NCBI RefSeq assembly: GCF_000949255.1
Contig: NZ_JXUW01000011.1
Span: 1 to 64,000 of the forward strand
DNA length: 64,000 nucleotides
Reading direction: 5' to 3'
Source: Ferrimicrobium acidiphilum DSM 19497
GTDB taxonomy: Bacteria; Actinomycetota; Acidimicrobiia; Acidimicrobiales; Acidimicrobiaceae
Below, piece by piece: positions 18,210-28,322 of this stretch. Positions within the stretch are counted from its first letter, which is position 1; each line of letters begins with the position of its first letter. The notes below the pieces were generated by a model, which saw only the letters and a program-made list of their open reading frames with translations, did not search any database and was not told the DNA's origin. Both the position numbers and the translations under genes were made by a program.

Positions 18210-20645
18210 ATGAGCGATCGATATGACCCGCCAGCGATAGAGACTGCGTGGCAAGCTAGGTGGAGCCAAGGCGAAGCCTATCACGTTAGTAATGATGACC
18301 CTAGACCTAAATCCTATGTCCTTTGTATGTACCCGTATCCTTCGGGGCCTGCACATCAGGGTCATGTTCGCAACTATACATTTGGGGATCTGAACGTTCG
18401 TTATCGCACGATGAACGGGGACGCGGTGCTCTCTCCTATTGGGTTCGATTCATTTGGACTACCAGCCGAAAATGCTGCCATCAAGACGGGAGTACATCCT
18501 CGTATCTTCACTGAAGAACGAATGGCAGAGCTCAAAGCTTCGCTATCGCGACTCGGGGCTGCGTACGACTGGCGTCGCGAGATTTACAGCCATGACCCAA
18601 GCTACATTCGATGGTCGCAATATCTCTTTCTTCAGTTTTATCGGGCTGGCCTGGTCTATCGTGGCGATGCGCCAGTCAACTGGTGTCCGGGCTGCCAAAC
18701 TGTGCTGGCGAACGAACAGGTGCTAGCTGACGGAACCTGTGAACGCTCTGGTGACTTGGTAGTTCGGAGAGAGCTGACCCAATGGTTTTTCAAGATAACC
18801 CAGTACGCCGACGAACTCCTAGATGGACTTGAGGAACTTGAGTGGCCTCAACGAGTAAAGACGATGCAGCGCAACTGGATTGGACGCTCTGTTGGGGCAG
18901 AGGTCTCGTTTGAGGTTGGAGGTCTTGATGGATATCGGCTGAAGGTCTTCACCACTCGTCCTGACACGATATTTGGTGCCACCTTTGCGGTGGTTGCACC
19001 AGAACACCCTGACCTCTCTCGGCTAACCATCGACGATCACAAGGACCTGGTCGCCACCTTCTTGGAGGAGGTATCAACTCGGAGCGAGCTAGAACGTATG
19101 GCAGGAGAGGACGCGTCTAAGCGAGGCGTCTTTTTGGGCACATATGCCATTAATCCTGTCTCAGGTGAACGTCTTCCCATCTATGTGGCTGATTACGTAC
19201 TTGGACACTACGGTACCGGAGCTATCATGGCGGTGCCCGGTGAGGATGACCGTGATTACGCCTTTGCTCAAAATTTTGGCCTTCCAGCAGTCGAGACCGT
19301 ACAACGTCCTGAGGGTTTCGAAGGACATGTCTATACCGGTCAGGGTGTCAAAGTAAATAGTGATTTTCTTGATGGACTAACCATCGATGAAGCGAAAGCG
19401 AAAATTATCCAGCGGCTCGAAGAGCTTGGAGCCGGTGAAGGATCGGTGAAGTACCGGCTTCGTGACTGGCTAGTGTCAAGGCAGCGATTCTGGGGTTGTC
19501 CAATTCCCATCCTTTATTGTGATTCATGTGGTACGGTGCCGGTTCCAGAGGATCAACTTCCTGTCTTGGCGCCTGATGATGTAGAGTTTCGCCCCACTGG
19601 AGAGTCCCCATTGCTCCACAGTGATGCGTTCCGTTTTACTACCTGTCCTAAGTGTGGAGGTCTCGCTACGCGTGAGACCGACACGATGGATACCTTTGTC
19701 GATTCTTCCTGGTATTACTTGCGATTCTGTGATCCATTCTCCGAGGATCGCCCCTTTGATGCCGCGGCGGTCGAGGATTGGATGCCGGTCGATCAATATA
19801 TCGGCGGGGTAGAACACGCCATCCTTCATCTTCTCTATGCGAGGTTCTTCACTCGGGCGCTTTCGGATCTTGGTCTGATCCCTTCGACGCTACGCGAGCC
19901 GTTTAAGCGCCTCTTCACGCAGGGGATGATTCGCTTAGGCGGCTCTAAGATGTCGAAGTCGAAGGGTAATCTAGTTACCCCACAGCGATATTTCGATACC
20001 GTTGGTGCTGACTCGTTACGTTTGTTCCATCTCTTTGTTGGGCCCCCGGCTGACGATTTCGATTGGACCGATCAGACCGATGAGATGATTGAGGGTTGTC
20101 ATCGATTTCTACAGCGGGTGTGGGCTCTGGCGGATCGGATCGCGGTCGTGGAGGGCGAGCCAGATAGGGACGAGCCGATCTATCTCACCATCTCACAGCT
20201 CATTGCTCGTGCCACAGATGGTATCGAGAGATGGGCTTACAACACGTCGGTAGCTGCATTGATGGAGTTGATAAACGGCCTGTCGAAGGCTGAGGTCGAT
20301 GGCGCGGATCCAGCTACCCTCGATTACGGTTTTCGAACCATGCTCGAACTCCTCGCTCCGATGGCACCGCACATCGCCAGCGAGCTCTACGAACGAAGGT
20401 ATCACCGTGATGTTCATGCCCAGCCGTGGCCAAAGCCCGATCACGCGGTACTTGCATCTGCGATGGTCACCTTGGTTATCCAAGTCAATGGGAAGACTCG
20501 CGGTACTCTGTCCATCGACCCTGGCGCGACCGAGGAAGTGGTCCGACCCATCGCCGAAGCCGAAATAGCGTCTTATCTGACTGGGGTTGAGGTGCGAAGG
20601 GTGATCACCAAGCTGCCACGGGTGATCAACTTCGTTGTCGGCTAA
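18210..20645 (+). CDS. leuS: leucyl-tRNA synthetase
   Basis: 811 residues from the ATG at 18210 ([18 protein letters not shown]); an upstream in-frame start would add 18 untypical residues. Class I signatures are complete: the HIGH-like [13 protein letters not shown] (His49, His52), an editing domain with [11 protein letters not shown] and [21 protein letters not shown]-like residues, a zinc-type insertion with Cys-x2-Cys pairs ([11 protein letters not shown] and CPKCGG), [10 protein letters not shown] near residue 580, and the C-terminal anticodon-binding region. It charges tRNA-Leu in the cytoplasm. The 100-bp leader is too short to hold a T-box. Transcribed away from the tRNA-Ala gene. Confidence 0.98.
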   Translation: MSDRYDPPAIETAWQARWSQGEAYHVSNDDPRPKSYVLCMYPYPSGPAHQGHVRNYTFGDLNVRYRTMNGDAVLSPIGFDSFGLPAENAAIKTGVHPRIFTEERMAELKASLSRLGAAYDWRREIYSHDPSYIRWSQYLFLQFYRAGLVYRGDAPVNWCPGCQTVLANEQVLADGTCERSGDLVVRRELTQWFFKITQYADELLDGLEELEWPQRVKTMQRNWIGRSVGAEVSFEVGGLDGYRLKVFTTRPDTIFGATFAVVAPEHPDLSRLTIDDHKDLVATFLEEVSTRSELERMAGEDASKRGVFLGTYAINPVSGERLPIYVADYVLGHYGTGAIMAVPGEDDRDYAFAQNFGLPAVETVQRPEGFEGHVYTGQGVKVNSDFLDGLTIDEAKAKIIQRLEELGAGEGSVKYRLRDWLVSRQRFWGCPIPILYCDSCGTVPVPEDQLPVLAPDDVEFRPTGESPLLHSDAFRFTTCPKCGGLATRETDTMDTFVDSSWYYLRFCDPFSEDRPFDAAAVEDWMPVDQYIGGVEHAILHLLYARFFTRALSDLGLIPSTLREPFKRLFTQGMIRLGGSKMSKSKGNLVTPQRYFDTVGADSLRLFHLFVGPPADDFDWTDQTDEMIEGCHRFLQRVWALADRIAVVEGEPDRDEPIYLTISQLIARATDGIERWAYNTSVAALMELINGLSKAEVDGADPATLDYGFRTMLELLAPMAPHIASELYERRYHRDVHAQPWPKPDHAVLASAMVTLVIQVNGKTRGTLSIDPGATEEVVRPIAEAEIASYLTGVEVRRVITKLPRVINFVVG

Positions 20646-20837
20646 CCCAATTGGATCTTTTTGAGACTCTAGGTTTGTCGTCGATTCCGAGATCAAGATG
20701 GTGAGAACGCTGTCCGTAGTCGGAGGTATAGCTAGGTCTATTTAGGAACTCCGTGGTGGAGAATTTCCTTCGACATAGAGTACCTGGGTCGGTCGGCCAT
20801 GATGATAAGGTAGTCATGTCGAGAAAAGGGGGGACTG

Positions 20838-21710
20838 ATGGCGGATGACCGTGCTAGCGAGGAGTTCGTTCCCATTCGTGCGGTCGAGGCGATGTTTGGG
20901 ATGGGGAGTGGTGGAGTCGAGGATGTTCTGCGCTATCAGGCCGTCCCAGTACTCGGGTTTCCAATACCTCTCCCTGGAGATGCGTTCCAGGTACTTTCCC
21001 GTTGTCTGCGTTCGGGCGACTTAGAAGAACATGTTACGATTACATGCCTCTCACATTACAGTGCCGCACAATTGGTGTCTATGTACAGTGAGGTGCTGAC
21101 GCGCGAGGGTATGCAGCAAATCCATCCGAAATTGCCCATGGCCATACAGCCCCGCGCCCTCAACGGTTCTGTCGTACTTCATTTTGGTTCCCGCGACTTG
21201 GGTCGAGGGTGGTTCATTGGCGTGTCACCCGAGGGTGATGTGACCAGGTCGCTCGTGCGTACTATGCCAAAACATATGCTTGAGATGGAGGCTAGTGGCC
21301 CCCGCCGATTCCAAGCTTCGATCGAGCTGCCGCAGTTTACCGCCTTGGTGCGTTCGCCGGATGTAGTGGCGTTCCATGGGGGTGGAAGCGGTGGCAGTGA
21401 ATCCGAGAGCTACGAGAGGATCAGCGTCGAATCAAAGGCCGGGCTGGCTACGATGGTGGCGCTCATAGAACAGAGTCTGCACGATGCTGACATACATGTT
21501 GACGAGGTCGAGGTAGGGGAGCACACCGCCGTTGTCTTTTGGAGTCAGCCAGACCAGTCTCTGCTTGGCAGCGTCTCTCTCTTTCTCGACGATCGCATCG
21601 ATGATGCTAATCGTTTTTACATCAACACTGAAGGAGTCAAAAGGCGCCAGGGTCAGTCTTCACACCATCAGATCGGTTGGACCTTGATTCCGCCTAATCG
21701 GCCGAGCTGA
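20838..21710 (+). CDS. hypothetical protein
   Basis: 290 residues, ATG at 20838 preceded by the strong AAGGGGGGACTG ribosome-binding region. No membrane segment or signal peptide is seen. The sequence alternates short beta strands and helices (for example TITCLSHYSAAQLVSMYSE, then SVVLHFGSRDLGRGWFIG), with a glycine-rich linker GGGSGGSESE near residue 180 that suggests two domains, each possibly of similar alpha/beta topology. I recognise no family. It stands alone between leuS and a convergent phosphotransferase gene. Confidence 0.8.
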   Translation: MADDRASEEFVPIRAVEAMFGMGSGGVEDVLRYQAVPVLGFPIPLPGDAFQVLSRCLRSGDLEEHVTITCLSHYSAAQLVSMYSEVLTREGMQQIHPKLPMAIQPRALNGSVVLHFGSRDLGRGWFIGVSPEGDVTRSLVRTMPKHMLEMEASGPRRFQASIELPQFTALVRSPDVVAFHGGGSGGSESESYERISVESKAGLATMVALIEQSLHDADIHVDEVEVGEHTAVVFWSQPDQSLLGSVSLFLDDRIDDANRFYINTEGVKRRQGQSSHHQIGWTLIPPNRPS

Positions 21711-21874
21711 TAGCTTGACCTAATCGGTCGATGATGGGCTAACGCGTCGGCGTTAACTGTGTGATCACTTCCATCGGAAGGGATCCCCGGGTGTGCACTA
21801 GTAGCTCTTTAGTGCTGGTTGATCTATAGCTGTCAGCCTCGGATTGGCTTCTTGTTGTTGGTTGCTCTGTGGAG

Positions 21875-22894
21875 TTAATGCGGATCGGCGGCTTCGAGGA
21901 GCTCGTCGATGAGCGCCGGGTAGTCGTCGATGCTGGAGGTGTCACCACCTGATGCGCCTTTGCGGTAGCGCTCGACAACGCCGATAAGAATGCAGGCAAG
22001 TTTCCAGCTGCCGAAGCGTTGATAGTAGAGGATCTGGGCTGGATCTATGTGCCGAAGCGACCCATAGAGATCGTACAGTTCTTCACGGGAGGCAAAACCC
22101 TCCAATTTGGTGGTGCCATTTATAGCGTGGGACCTATTGTCGTCTGCGTTCATCCAGTAGACCCCGAGCATACCGATGTCTGCCAGTGGGTCGCCGACAG
22201 AGGCGATCTCCCAGTCCAGCACGGCGACTACGTCTCCATCTGCGGAGACAACCACATTGTCGAGGCGGTAGTCGCCATGCACCACACCTATTTTGTCTGT
22301 GGTTGGCATGCGGTTGCGGAGGGCGTTGCCAACACGGGTGACCGTTTCGATTAGAGCGGTCGAGAAGGTGTTGACGGTTGCGATTTGGCCTAGCCACCGA
22401 TCAAGCTGGCGAGCGAGATACTCAAAAGGGTCAGCCCCTCCTGTGAGTCCAAGCTTGCTCGGATCATAGGAGTGGAGTTGGGCAAGGGTAGTGATTAGGT
22501 TGGACCCTATCTTGGATCGGGTCTCAACGGAGAGATCTTTGGCTGCCTTCTGGTCGCGCAAAATAAGGCCCTTGGCCTCATCCATGAGGTAGAAGGGTGC
22601 GCCGAGAATCGAGAGGTCTTCGCAGAGTGCGATAGGTGAGGGGACTGGAAAGCCGACTGGAGAGAGAGCTGAGAGGAAGCGAAACTCTCGCGCCATGTCG
22701 TGGGCGGTTGGTAGGACCATGCCTTGAGGAGGTCGACGCAAGATGACCGAGTGGCTATTGGTATCCTCGATCCGATAGGTTAGGTTTGAGCGACCACCAG
22801 GACAGAGCTCGACCCGAAGATCACCGGCGAGGTGGGCGAGATCTCGAATAACGTCGTGTGCCTTGGGCGAGAGGAGGCGGTCATATTCGGCCAT
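21875..22894 (-). CDS. APH-family phosphotransferase
   Basis: 339 residues from the ATG at 22892-22894. The fold of aminoglycoside/choline-type kinases is clear: a glycine-rich N-lobe (CPGGRSNLTYRI), catalytic HGDYRLDN (His206, Asp208) and metal-binding LDWE (Asp227). The C-lobe GDPLADIGMLG is that of the subgroup related to the kinase part of ACAD10-type proteins, which act on hydroxyacyl-type substrates rather than antibiotics; that subgroup assignment is an inference. Divergent from the thioredoxin gene, with about 75 bases between starts that must hold both promoters. Confidence 0.85.
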   Translation of the reverse strand: MAEYDRLLSPKAHDVIRDLAHLAGDLRVELCPGGRSNLTYRIEDTNSHSVILRRPPQGMVLPTAHDMAREFRFLSALSPVGFPVPSPIALCEDLSILGAPFYLMDEAKGLILRDQKAAKDLSVETRSKIGSNLITTLAQLHSYDPSKLGLTGGADPFEYLARQLDRWLGQIATVNTFSTALIETVTRVGNALRNRMPTTDKIGVVHGDYRLDNVVVSADGDVVAVLDWEIASVGDPLADIGMLGVYWMNADDNRSHAINGTTKLEGFASREELYDLYGSLRHIDPAQILYYQRFGSWKLACILIGVVERYRKGASGGDTSSIDDYPALIDELLEAADPH

Positions 22895-22968
22895 CGTCTC
22901 ATGGTACTCGATTACCAACACCTTCTGTTGGCAGGACTCGGATTGACGCCTAGTAGAGGGTAGAATCG

Positions 22969-23682
22969 TTGAGTATGGACGTAACTGATGCAACCTTTGA
23001 ACAGGATGTAATTGAGGCCTCGAAGGATCGACCGGTGGTGGTGGATCTATGGGCACCGTGGTGCGGTCCCTGCAAGACCTTGAGTCCTATCATCGAGAAG
23101 GTGATAGCTGAAACCGAGGGCAAGGTCGAGCTCGCCAAAATCAATGTCGACGATAACCCTGCCTCTGCTCAGGCCTTTAAAGTTCAGGGTATTCCTGCCG
23201 TTTTCGCCATCAAAGACGGAAAGATCGTCGATAGCTTTGTGGGTGCCTATCCGGAGTCTTCGGTTCGCGAGTTCGTCGCTAAACTTGCACCAGCCAAGAC
23301 GGTGGTAGACGTGCTAATCGAGGAGGGGAACGAACCCGCTCTCCGACAGGCACTAGAACTTGAGCCAGCCAACGAAGTCGCCGGCTACCTGCTCGCTAAG
23401 CTTCTGGCTGATCGTGGGGAGCTCGATGAGGCGGAGGGAATTCTCGCTCGATTTCCAGAGACTGCAGAGGTGGCCAAGTTGAAGGCGAGAATACGACTCG
23501 CTAAAGAGGGCGACGCTGGACTCGGAGATGATGAGATCACCAGAGAGCTGGATGAACTCCTTGAATCGGTCAAAGCCGACGAGGCTGCCCGCCAACGCTT
23601 CTTGGACTTGCTCAACCTTCTTCCCGACGACGACCCGCGTATCAATCAGTATCGGCGCAGTTTTACCTCTCGGCTTTTTTAA
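22969..23682 (+). CDS. tetratricopeptide thioredoxin (YbbN/CnoX-like)
   Basis: 237 residues. The TTG at 22969 lies eight bases after TAGAGGG and is preferred on spacing; the ATG at 22975 is the alternative. The N-terminal thioredoxin domain has the intact active site APWCGPCK (Cys32, Cys35) and the cis-proline VQGIPAVFA. From about residue 110 a helical TPR-like tail follows (ELEPANEVAGYLLAKLL, RGELDEAEGILARFP), as in YbbN/CnoX chaperedoxins, which protect proteins from oxidative aggregation. The redox-active WCGPC is kept here. First gene of a tight cluster with the FolP2-like gene and holA. Confidence 0.9.
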   Translation: MSMDVTDATFEQDVIEASKDRPVVVDLWAPWCGPCKTLSPIIEKVIAETEGKVELAKINVDDNPASAQAFKVQGIPAVFAIKDGKIVDSFVGAYPESSVREFVAKLAPAKTVVDVLIEEGNEPALRQALELEPANEVAGYLLAKLLADRGELDEAEGILARFPETAEVAKLKARIRLAKEGDAGLGDDEITRELDELLESVKADEAARQRFLDLLNLLPDDDPRINQYRRSFTSRLF

Positions 23683-23690
23683 GGTACCTA

Positions 23691-24554
23691 TTGCGTGAAC
23701 TACGCCTCAAGGGTCGCTCTATTGGTCTCGCTAGACCAATCGTTATGGGCATTTTGAACAGGACCACCGATTCGTTCTACGACAAGGGCACCTATTTTGA
23801 TTTTGATCGTTTCCTCGAGAAGGCCGACGAACTGGTGGCTGCAGGTGCGGATATCCTAGACATAGGTGGCGTCAAGGCTGGCCCAGGAGACGAGGTCACG
23901 TTATCGGTGGAACTCGATCGGGTAGTGCCGGCCGTCGAGGCCGTCGCAAGTCGCCTCGACGTAGCCATCTCGGTCGACACCTGGAGGTCGGAGGTCCTGG
24001 ATGCGGTACTAGACGCAGGGGCACATCTGGGTAATGATATCTCCGGGTTTGGTGATCCTGACTACACCAAGGTAGCGGCTCGTCACGGTGCTGGTGTGGT
24101 TGCTACCCATATCCGTCTAAAGCCGCGTGTCCCTGACCCGAATCCTGTCTATGACGACCTCGTCGCCAATGTTCGTGACTTCCTCCTCCAACGCGTAGAT
24201 AGAGCGCTTCGGGATGGAGTCGATCCTCGGTCGGTGATCGTCGACGCTGGTTTCGATCTCGGCAAGACCACGGCTCAGTCGCTCCTACTCTTGAACTCGA
24301 CCAAGAGTCTTGTGGATACTGGTTATCCAGTGTTGATCTCCGCCTCTAACAAGGGATTTATCGGCGAGACGCTGGGGTTAGATATCACCGAGCGTCGTTT
24401 GGCATCGATCGCCGCAGCTAGTTTTGCTATGATGCTGGGCGCGGTGATCTTTCGGGTACATGACGTTCTTGGTACCGTGAAGGCACTGGATACGATTGCG
24501 GCACTGCGGGGCGACGATGTTGTTGACCGCTTTGCTTCGGCACAAGAGACCTAA
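23691..24554 (+). CDS. dihydropteroate synthase paralogue, FolP2 type
   Basis: 287 residues from TTG 23691, with AAGG eight bases upstream. The TIM-barrel of the DHPS family is recognisable: IVMGILNRTTDSFYDKGTY, DILDIGGVKAGPG, ISVDTWRSEVLDA, ISASNKGFIGETLG and the C-terminal VIFRVHDV. The wording NRTTDSFYDKG and GGVKAGPG resembles mycobacterial FolP2 rather than canonical FolP1 (NVTPDSFSDGG). FolP2 proteins lack measurable DHPS activity in mycobacteria, so folate synthesis should not be assumed. No other folate gene is near. The start is eight bases after the thioredoxin stop, so the two are probably cotranscribed. Confidence 0.85.
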   Translation: MRELRLKGRSIGLARPIVMGILNRTTDSFYDKGTYFDFDRFLEKADELVAAGADILDIGGVKAGPGDEVTLSVELDRVVPAVEAVASRLDVAISVDTWRSEVLDAVLDAGAHLGNDISGFGDPDYTKVAARHGAGVVATHIRLKPRVPDPNPVYDDLVANVRDFLLQRVDRALRDGVDPRSVIVDAGFDLGKTTAQSLLLLNSTKSLVDTGYPVLISASNKGFIGETLGLDITERRLASIAAASFAMMLGAVIFRVHDVLGTVKALDTIAALRGDDVVDRFASAQET

Positions 24555-24560
24555 TAGCTA

Positions 24561-25526
24561 ATGCGTACTGTATCTCTGGTAGTCGCTAGCGATCCGATCG
24601 TTCTCGAAGAGCGTATCGTTCAGGAGATGAATAACTTCGATCCAGCTAGTGAGGAGTTGCGCGTCTTTGATCTGCGTGAAGACGAGGTCAGCGATTTAGT
24701 CGCCATGCTCTCGCAGGCCCCAATGTTCGTCAGTCGCTTTCGGATCCTTGTCCGATCCTTCGAAGCGTTGAAGGCCGAGGATGCTCCGTTTCTAGCTGAA
24801 GGCTTCACCGCGATGGCAGACGAGCATATCGTTGTCCTATTTAGCTCCGATAAGCGGCTGCCAAAGGCGCTGAGTGGTCTAAAAGATCCAGTGCTTGAAA
24901 AGGTCGAGCTCACCGTCGGCAAGGAGGCTGAACGAAGGAGCTTTATCTCATCAGTTTTTGCGGCGGCTGGTGTACGGTTGACTAACCAGGCGATTGCGTT
25001 GGTGACTGAACACGCTGGTGTCGATCTGTCGCAAGTCAATCCACTTGCTCAGGTGCTAGCAGGGCTGCAACGCGGGAGTGACAGCTTCGATGTCGCCGAT
25101 ATCCGCCCCTACTTAGGTCAGGCGCGAGAGGTTCCACTCTGGACTCTTACAGACGCTATCGAGCGTGGAGAGCTTGGCAAGGCGATGGCTGTCCTTGAAC
25201 GGCTTCTCGCGGCGCAGAAGGCTCCACAGCTTCTAATTACAGTCCTGCAGCGTCGCTATCTTGACATGGTCGTGCTGGTATCACCGGGGGTTCGGAGCTT
25301 AGAACAGGCTAAGGCAGCTCTTGATTCGGTCGGTGCCCGTAAACCTCCAGACTTTGCCTTGCGAAACATGTTGAGTGCGGCCAGACGGTTGAACTATCAC
25401 TCAGCGGTGACGATCGTGAGTTGGCTAGCCGACGCGGCCCGTGACCTGCGTGGTGAATCGCTATTGGATGCCGATGCGGTGCTTCAACTTCTGGTTGCAA
25501 GGATGACTCGGTTATTCGTTGGTTAG
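24561..25526 (+). CDS. holA: DNA polymerase III delta subunit
   Basis: 321 residues, ATG at 24561, six bases after the FolP2-like stop. It has the HolA layout: an N-terminal P-loop-like fold without a functional Walker A (LVVASDPIVLEERIVQEM), FVSRFRILVRSFEAL, a central domain ending in AGVDLSQVNPLAQVLAGL and the C-terminal helical clamp-loader collar (LQRRYLDMVVLVSPG, then RRLNYHSAVTIVSWLADAARDLRG). The subunit opens the beta clamp for loading on DNA. Length is typical. Its replication role is unrelated to the two genes upstream. Confidence 0.85.
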   Translation: MRTVSLVVASDPIVLEERIVQEMNNFDPASEELRVFDLREDEVSDLVAMLSQAPMFVSRFRILVRSFEALKAEDAPFLAEGFTAMADEHIVVLFSSDKRLPKALSGLKDPVLEKVELTVGKEAERRSFISSVFAAAGVRLTNQAIALVTEHAGVDLSQVNPLAQVLAGLQRGSDSFDVADIRPYLGQAREVPLWTLTDAIERGELGKAMAVLERLLAAQKAPQLLITVLQRRYLDMVVLVSPGVRSLEQAKAALDSVGARKPPDFALRNMLSAARRLNYHSAVTIVSWLADAARDLRGESLLDADAVLQLLVARMTRLFVG

Positions 25527-25988
25527 ACACACGGACGCTTAAGCGAGTGCCCACCGTGAGCTTGCGTGCAAAGATTGCCACCCTAGCCCCACTTTAGCTC
25601 TTCGGACTCGATTGGTGAACCTAGTCCGGTCGACCCGATCTGATCGACCCGGAATATGAGAGCGGCGACCAGAGTCATTATCGGCAAAGGCGTATGTTGG
25701 GCCAAGTCAGATCTTCGAAATAGGGGATCGTATAACTCGCAGACGGCGATCGGATCCGCAAACTGGAAACACTTGACTCAAACGGCAACACCGTCGTTAG
25801 CTGCGATGCCGAGGGGCGAGAGTAAGTAACCTTTGGCAGGATCCGTCAGCTCCAAGCGGAGAGGCTGGATGGACTGCTTCACGTGGTCTCGCGGGTACTT
25901 GGGACAACAGCTGACGAGGGTCTTGATGTATCAGCGGTTCCGGCCTGATACAACACATGTGGGGAGGAGAGAAGGCTCTCTGGCGAGT
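25527..25988. other. gap with possible gene debris
   Basis: No intact gene is supported. Between about 25,730 and 25,960 one plus-strand frame reads LADGDRIRKLETLDSNGN, then TVVSCDAEGRE, stop, VTFGRIRQLQAERLDGLLHV, then SRVLGTTADEGLDVSAVPA, stop. The composition is protein-like, suggesting a decayed coding sequence I cannot identify. The gap lies between convergent holA and photolyase genes. Confidence 0.35.
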
Positions 25989-27359
25989 TCAGTCATGCTT
26001 TCGGGAGTTAACTAAATTGTCCTTGGCGTTGGCATAGCGAGCAAGCGCGTCCAGGCGCTCTACGCGATGGTTGACGATTGGTGTGACGTAGCCGAGCGTG
26101 GTTGGGTCTAGATGATCTGAGGGTGCATGGATCTTGTCACTAGATAGCGACGCGAGCTCAGGAATCCATCGCCTTATGTAGCTTCCATCGGGATCGAATT
26201 TCTTCGACTGCAGTGTCGGGTTGAAGACCCTGAAGTAGGGTGCGGCGTCGGTTCCGGTCCCGGCGACCCATTGCCAGTTCATTCGGTTTGAGGCGAGGTC
26301 CCCGTCGAGGAGTTGTTCCTCGAAGTATCGTGCCCCGATGCGCCAATCGAAGTGAAGATCCTTGACCAGGAAGGAAGCGGTGATCATCCGTACTCGATTA
26401 TGCATGAGGTGGGTTGCTCTGAGCTCGCGCATCCCAGCGTCTACGATCGGATATCCTGTGCGTCCGAGTTGCCAGGCGCCGAGAAGATCAGGATTGTCCC
26501 CAGCTTGTCGCCACTGGATCGACCGGAAACGGATATCAAGCTCGTTATCGACGGCGTCTGGATTCCGATAGAGAACGTCGGCGTAGAAGTCGCGCCAAGC
26601 GAGCTCGGATAGAAACTTCTCATCGTCTGGACCGATTGAGGCGATGATCGTGCGTGGATGCAGCGTTCCAAAGTGTAGATGGGCACTCAGCCCAGATGTG
26701 GATTGACGGCTTGGGAGATCGCGCTCAGTCGGATAGCGAGATCTTCGGTCGTTGACAAAGCGTGCGAGGTCTGCGTGCGCAATGCTTTCGCCACCACGGC
26801 CAACCTCCGCCTTTGGTTCGAAGTTGCGAGCAAGACACTGAAGGCGTAGCGAAGACGGGGTTTCGATTGGCCGTGTCGCAAGTGCGAGTGGGCGCCAGGC
26901 TCGGAAAAAAGGAGTGTAGACCCGATAGCCCAGGTTATTTGAGTTCGGCGTTGAGTCCTTGGTGCTGAGAGTCCCCGGTGGAAGCAGATAGGGAGTGTCA
27001 AGAGGCTCAACGACGATACCGAAGTCCTGAAGGGCTTTGCTGGTTGCATTGAGTCTTCGGCGAATCCCTGGACCCACGGATGTATGCGTGTAGACGGTGG
27101 TGATCCCTCGCGAAGCCAGGAGGGCAGGGAGTTGGGTCGCTGGATCTAGAGCGAACAAGGTCAACCGGCCCTCAAGCTGGACGTCGAGATCGGCAAGCGC
27201 CGCCATCAGATACTCGCGCTTGTGCGGAGTTAGTGAGCGCCTGAGTCCTGGGTCTAGGTTGAAAAACGCGACCGAGGACTCCACAAGCTTTGCTAGCTTT
27301 GCGAAACCAGCGTGGTCCGCGAGCCGAAGGTCACCACGCAGCCAGAGGGCATGAGTCAT
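25989..27359 (-). CDS. phrB: deoxyribodipyrimidine photolyase
   Basis: 456 residues from the ATG at 27357-27359. The N-terminal photolyase domain begins ALWLRGDLRLADHAGF; the FAD-binding C-terminal domain shows LAWRDFYADVLYRNP, TGYPIVDAGMRELRATHLMH, NRVRMITASFLVKDL and MNWQWVAGTGTDAAPYFR, the class I CPD-photolyase pattern, including tryptophans expected in the electron-transfer chain. It reverses UV-induced cyclobutane dimers using light. Transcribed in the same direction as the Rrf2 regulator upstream, with a 46-base gap. Confidence 0.95.
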   Translation of the reverse strand: MTHALWLRGDLRLADHAGFAKLAKLVESSVAFFNLDPGLRRSLTPHKREYLMAALADLDVQLEGRLTLFALDPATQLPALLASRGITTVYTHTSVGPGIRRRLNATSKALQDFGIVVEPLDTPYLLPPGTLSTKDSTPNSNNLGYRVYTPFFRAWRPLALATRPIETPSSLRLQCLARNFEPKAEVGRGGESIAHADLARFVNDRRSRYPTERDLPSRQSTSGLSAHLHFGTLHPRTIIASIGPDDEKFLSELAWRDFYADVLYRNPDAVDNELDIRFRSIQWRQAGDNPDLLGAWQLGRTGYPIVDAGMRELRATHLMHNRVRMITASFLVKDLHFDWRIGARYFEEQLLDGDLASNRMNWQWVAGTGTDAAPYFRVFNPTLQSKKFDPDGSYIRRWIPELASLSSDKIHAPSDHLDPTTLGYVTPIVNHRVERLDALARYANAKDNLVNSRKHD

Positions 27360-27405
27360 ACCTAAGGGCCAACGCTATCGACAGCGAAATCGTTCCGCGA
27401 CGTGG

Positions 27406-28251
27406 CTAACGTGTGGTTGCTAGCCCCTCCAGCAGGCGCGCAGTCTTATTGAGCACGACTCGCACCAGAGGATCGGAGTCGGTCGACATCGTACTACGAA
27501 TCTTTGCATGTCCTCTTAGTTCAACTCGTTTAGGGTCTATAGCGATTGGTTCGAGGTCTAACTCGAGGCGGATGCTCTGCTCATCCGAATCGATGAGTTC
27601 AAGAATGAGCCTTCGACCGCCGTCGAGCAGGTAGGCCATCGCGAGGTTAGTGCTTTGTAGAGCCTCGATGCTGTTGATAGGGTCACGCAACTCTTCGATC
27701 AGCTGTTGATCGTGAAGGCGACCTAGAAGCTGTTCGACCTCCATGAGCGGTAATTCAACGTAGCTGGAGTCCTCGGCCTCGATGCGGTGAAATGATCTAT
27801 GACTATCTATCGGATTTTCATGAGCGCCTTCAAGTCGGAGGTCCTCCTCGGCGATAGCAGCCAGCGTAATGGTACTGAGTTGCTGTCGTACAGCTGCTAC
27901 GGTCGACTGCCAGCTGGCGTGCAGGGGACAGACCGTGTCCCATCTGCACGGTCCTTCGCCAAGGGCACAGTGATCGGCACGAAGTGACCCCTCGCCCGCC
28001 TCAACCAGCTCTAAAAGAGTGATCGAGCTAGTGTCTCGCTTCAGCCGATATCCGCCGTCGCGTCCTGGCTTCGAAGTCGCGATGTCGGCACGCACCAGAT
28101 CTGCCAGAATCTGTGAGGCAAAGGTCGCTGGGATTCCCATCTCGGCCACGATCTCCTTGACCTTGGTCGCTTCTGGGTTATTGGTGGTCCTCGCAAGATA
28201 GAGCGCAGCACGAACGCAGTAGTCTGCTCGGCGTGACATAGATAAGTTCAT
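27406..28251 (-). CDS. Rrf2-family Fe-S transcriptional regulator with C-terminal extension
   Basis: 281 residues from the ATG at 28249-28251. The first 150 residues are a standard Rrf2 winged helix (MSRRADYCVRAALYLAR, IPATFASQILADLVRA, SKPGRDGGYRL) with three cysteines in HCALGEGPCRWDTVCPL (Cys95, Cys102, Cys108), the placement that binds an Fe-S cluster in IscR and NsrR. About 120 further residues make an unknown helix/strand domain, so the protein is nearly twice the usual length. It is divergent from the membrane Fe-S/oxidoreductase operon and a palindrome lies at that operon's predicted start site, so it probably controls that operon in response to redox state, nitric oxide or iron. The signal is inferred. 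Confidence 0.9.
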   Translation of the reverse strand: MNLSMSRRADYCVRAALYLARTTNNPEATKVKEIVAEMGIPATFASQILADLVRADIATSKPGRDGGYRLKRDTSSITLLELVEAGEGSLRADHCALGEGPCRWDTVCPLHASWQSTVAAVRQQLSTITLAAIAEEDLRLEGAHENPIDSHRSFHRIEAEDSSYVELPLMEVEQLLGRLHDQQLIEELRDPINSIEALQSTNLAMAYLLDGGRRLILELIDSDEQSIRLELDLEPIAIDPKRVELRGHAKIRSTMSTDSDPLVRVVLNKTARLLEGLATTR

Positions 28252-28272
28252 GGATAAAGGTTACTCCAGGAC

Positions 28273-28301
28273 TTGACAAGTAGAAATCACCCAACTACAC
28301 T
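28273..28301 (+). promoter_or_regulatory. sigma70-type promoter of the electron-transfer operon
   Basis: A perfect -35 TTGACA (28273-28278), a 17-base spacer and a -10-like TACACT (28296-28301) point to transcription starting near 28308, about 60 bases before the GTG start of the NapH-like gene. Confidence 0.65.
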
Positions 28302-28305
28302 AACC

Positions 28306-28322
28306 ATTAGTACATGACTAAT
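28306..28322. promoter_or_regulatory. putative Rrf2 operator palindrome
   Basis: ATTAGT-ACATG-ACTAAT is a perfect 6+6 inverted repeat with a five-base spacer, placed on the predicted transcription start of the operon and between it and the divergent Rrf2 gene. Position suggests repression when bound. The assignment to this regulator is inference. Confidence 0.5.

Noticed and set aside
21738-21757. Hairpin GCTAACGC-GTCG-GCGTTAAC as a terminator
   Set aside because: Contains a C-A mismatch in an eight-base stem and has no T-run, so support is too weak.
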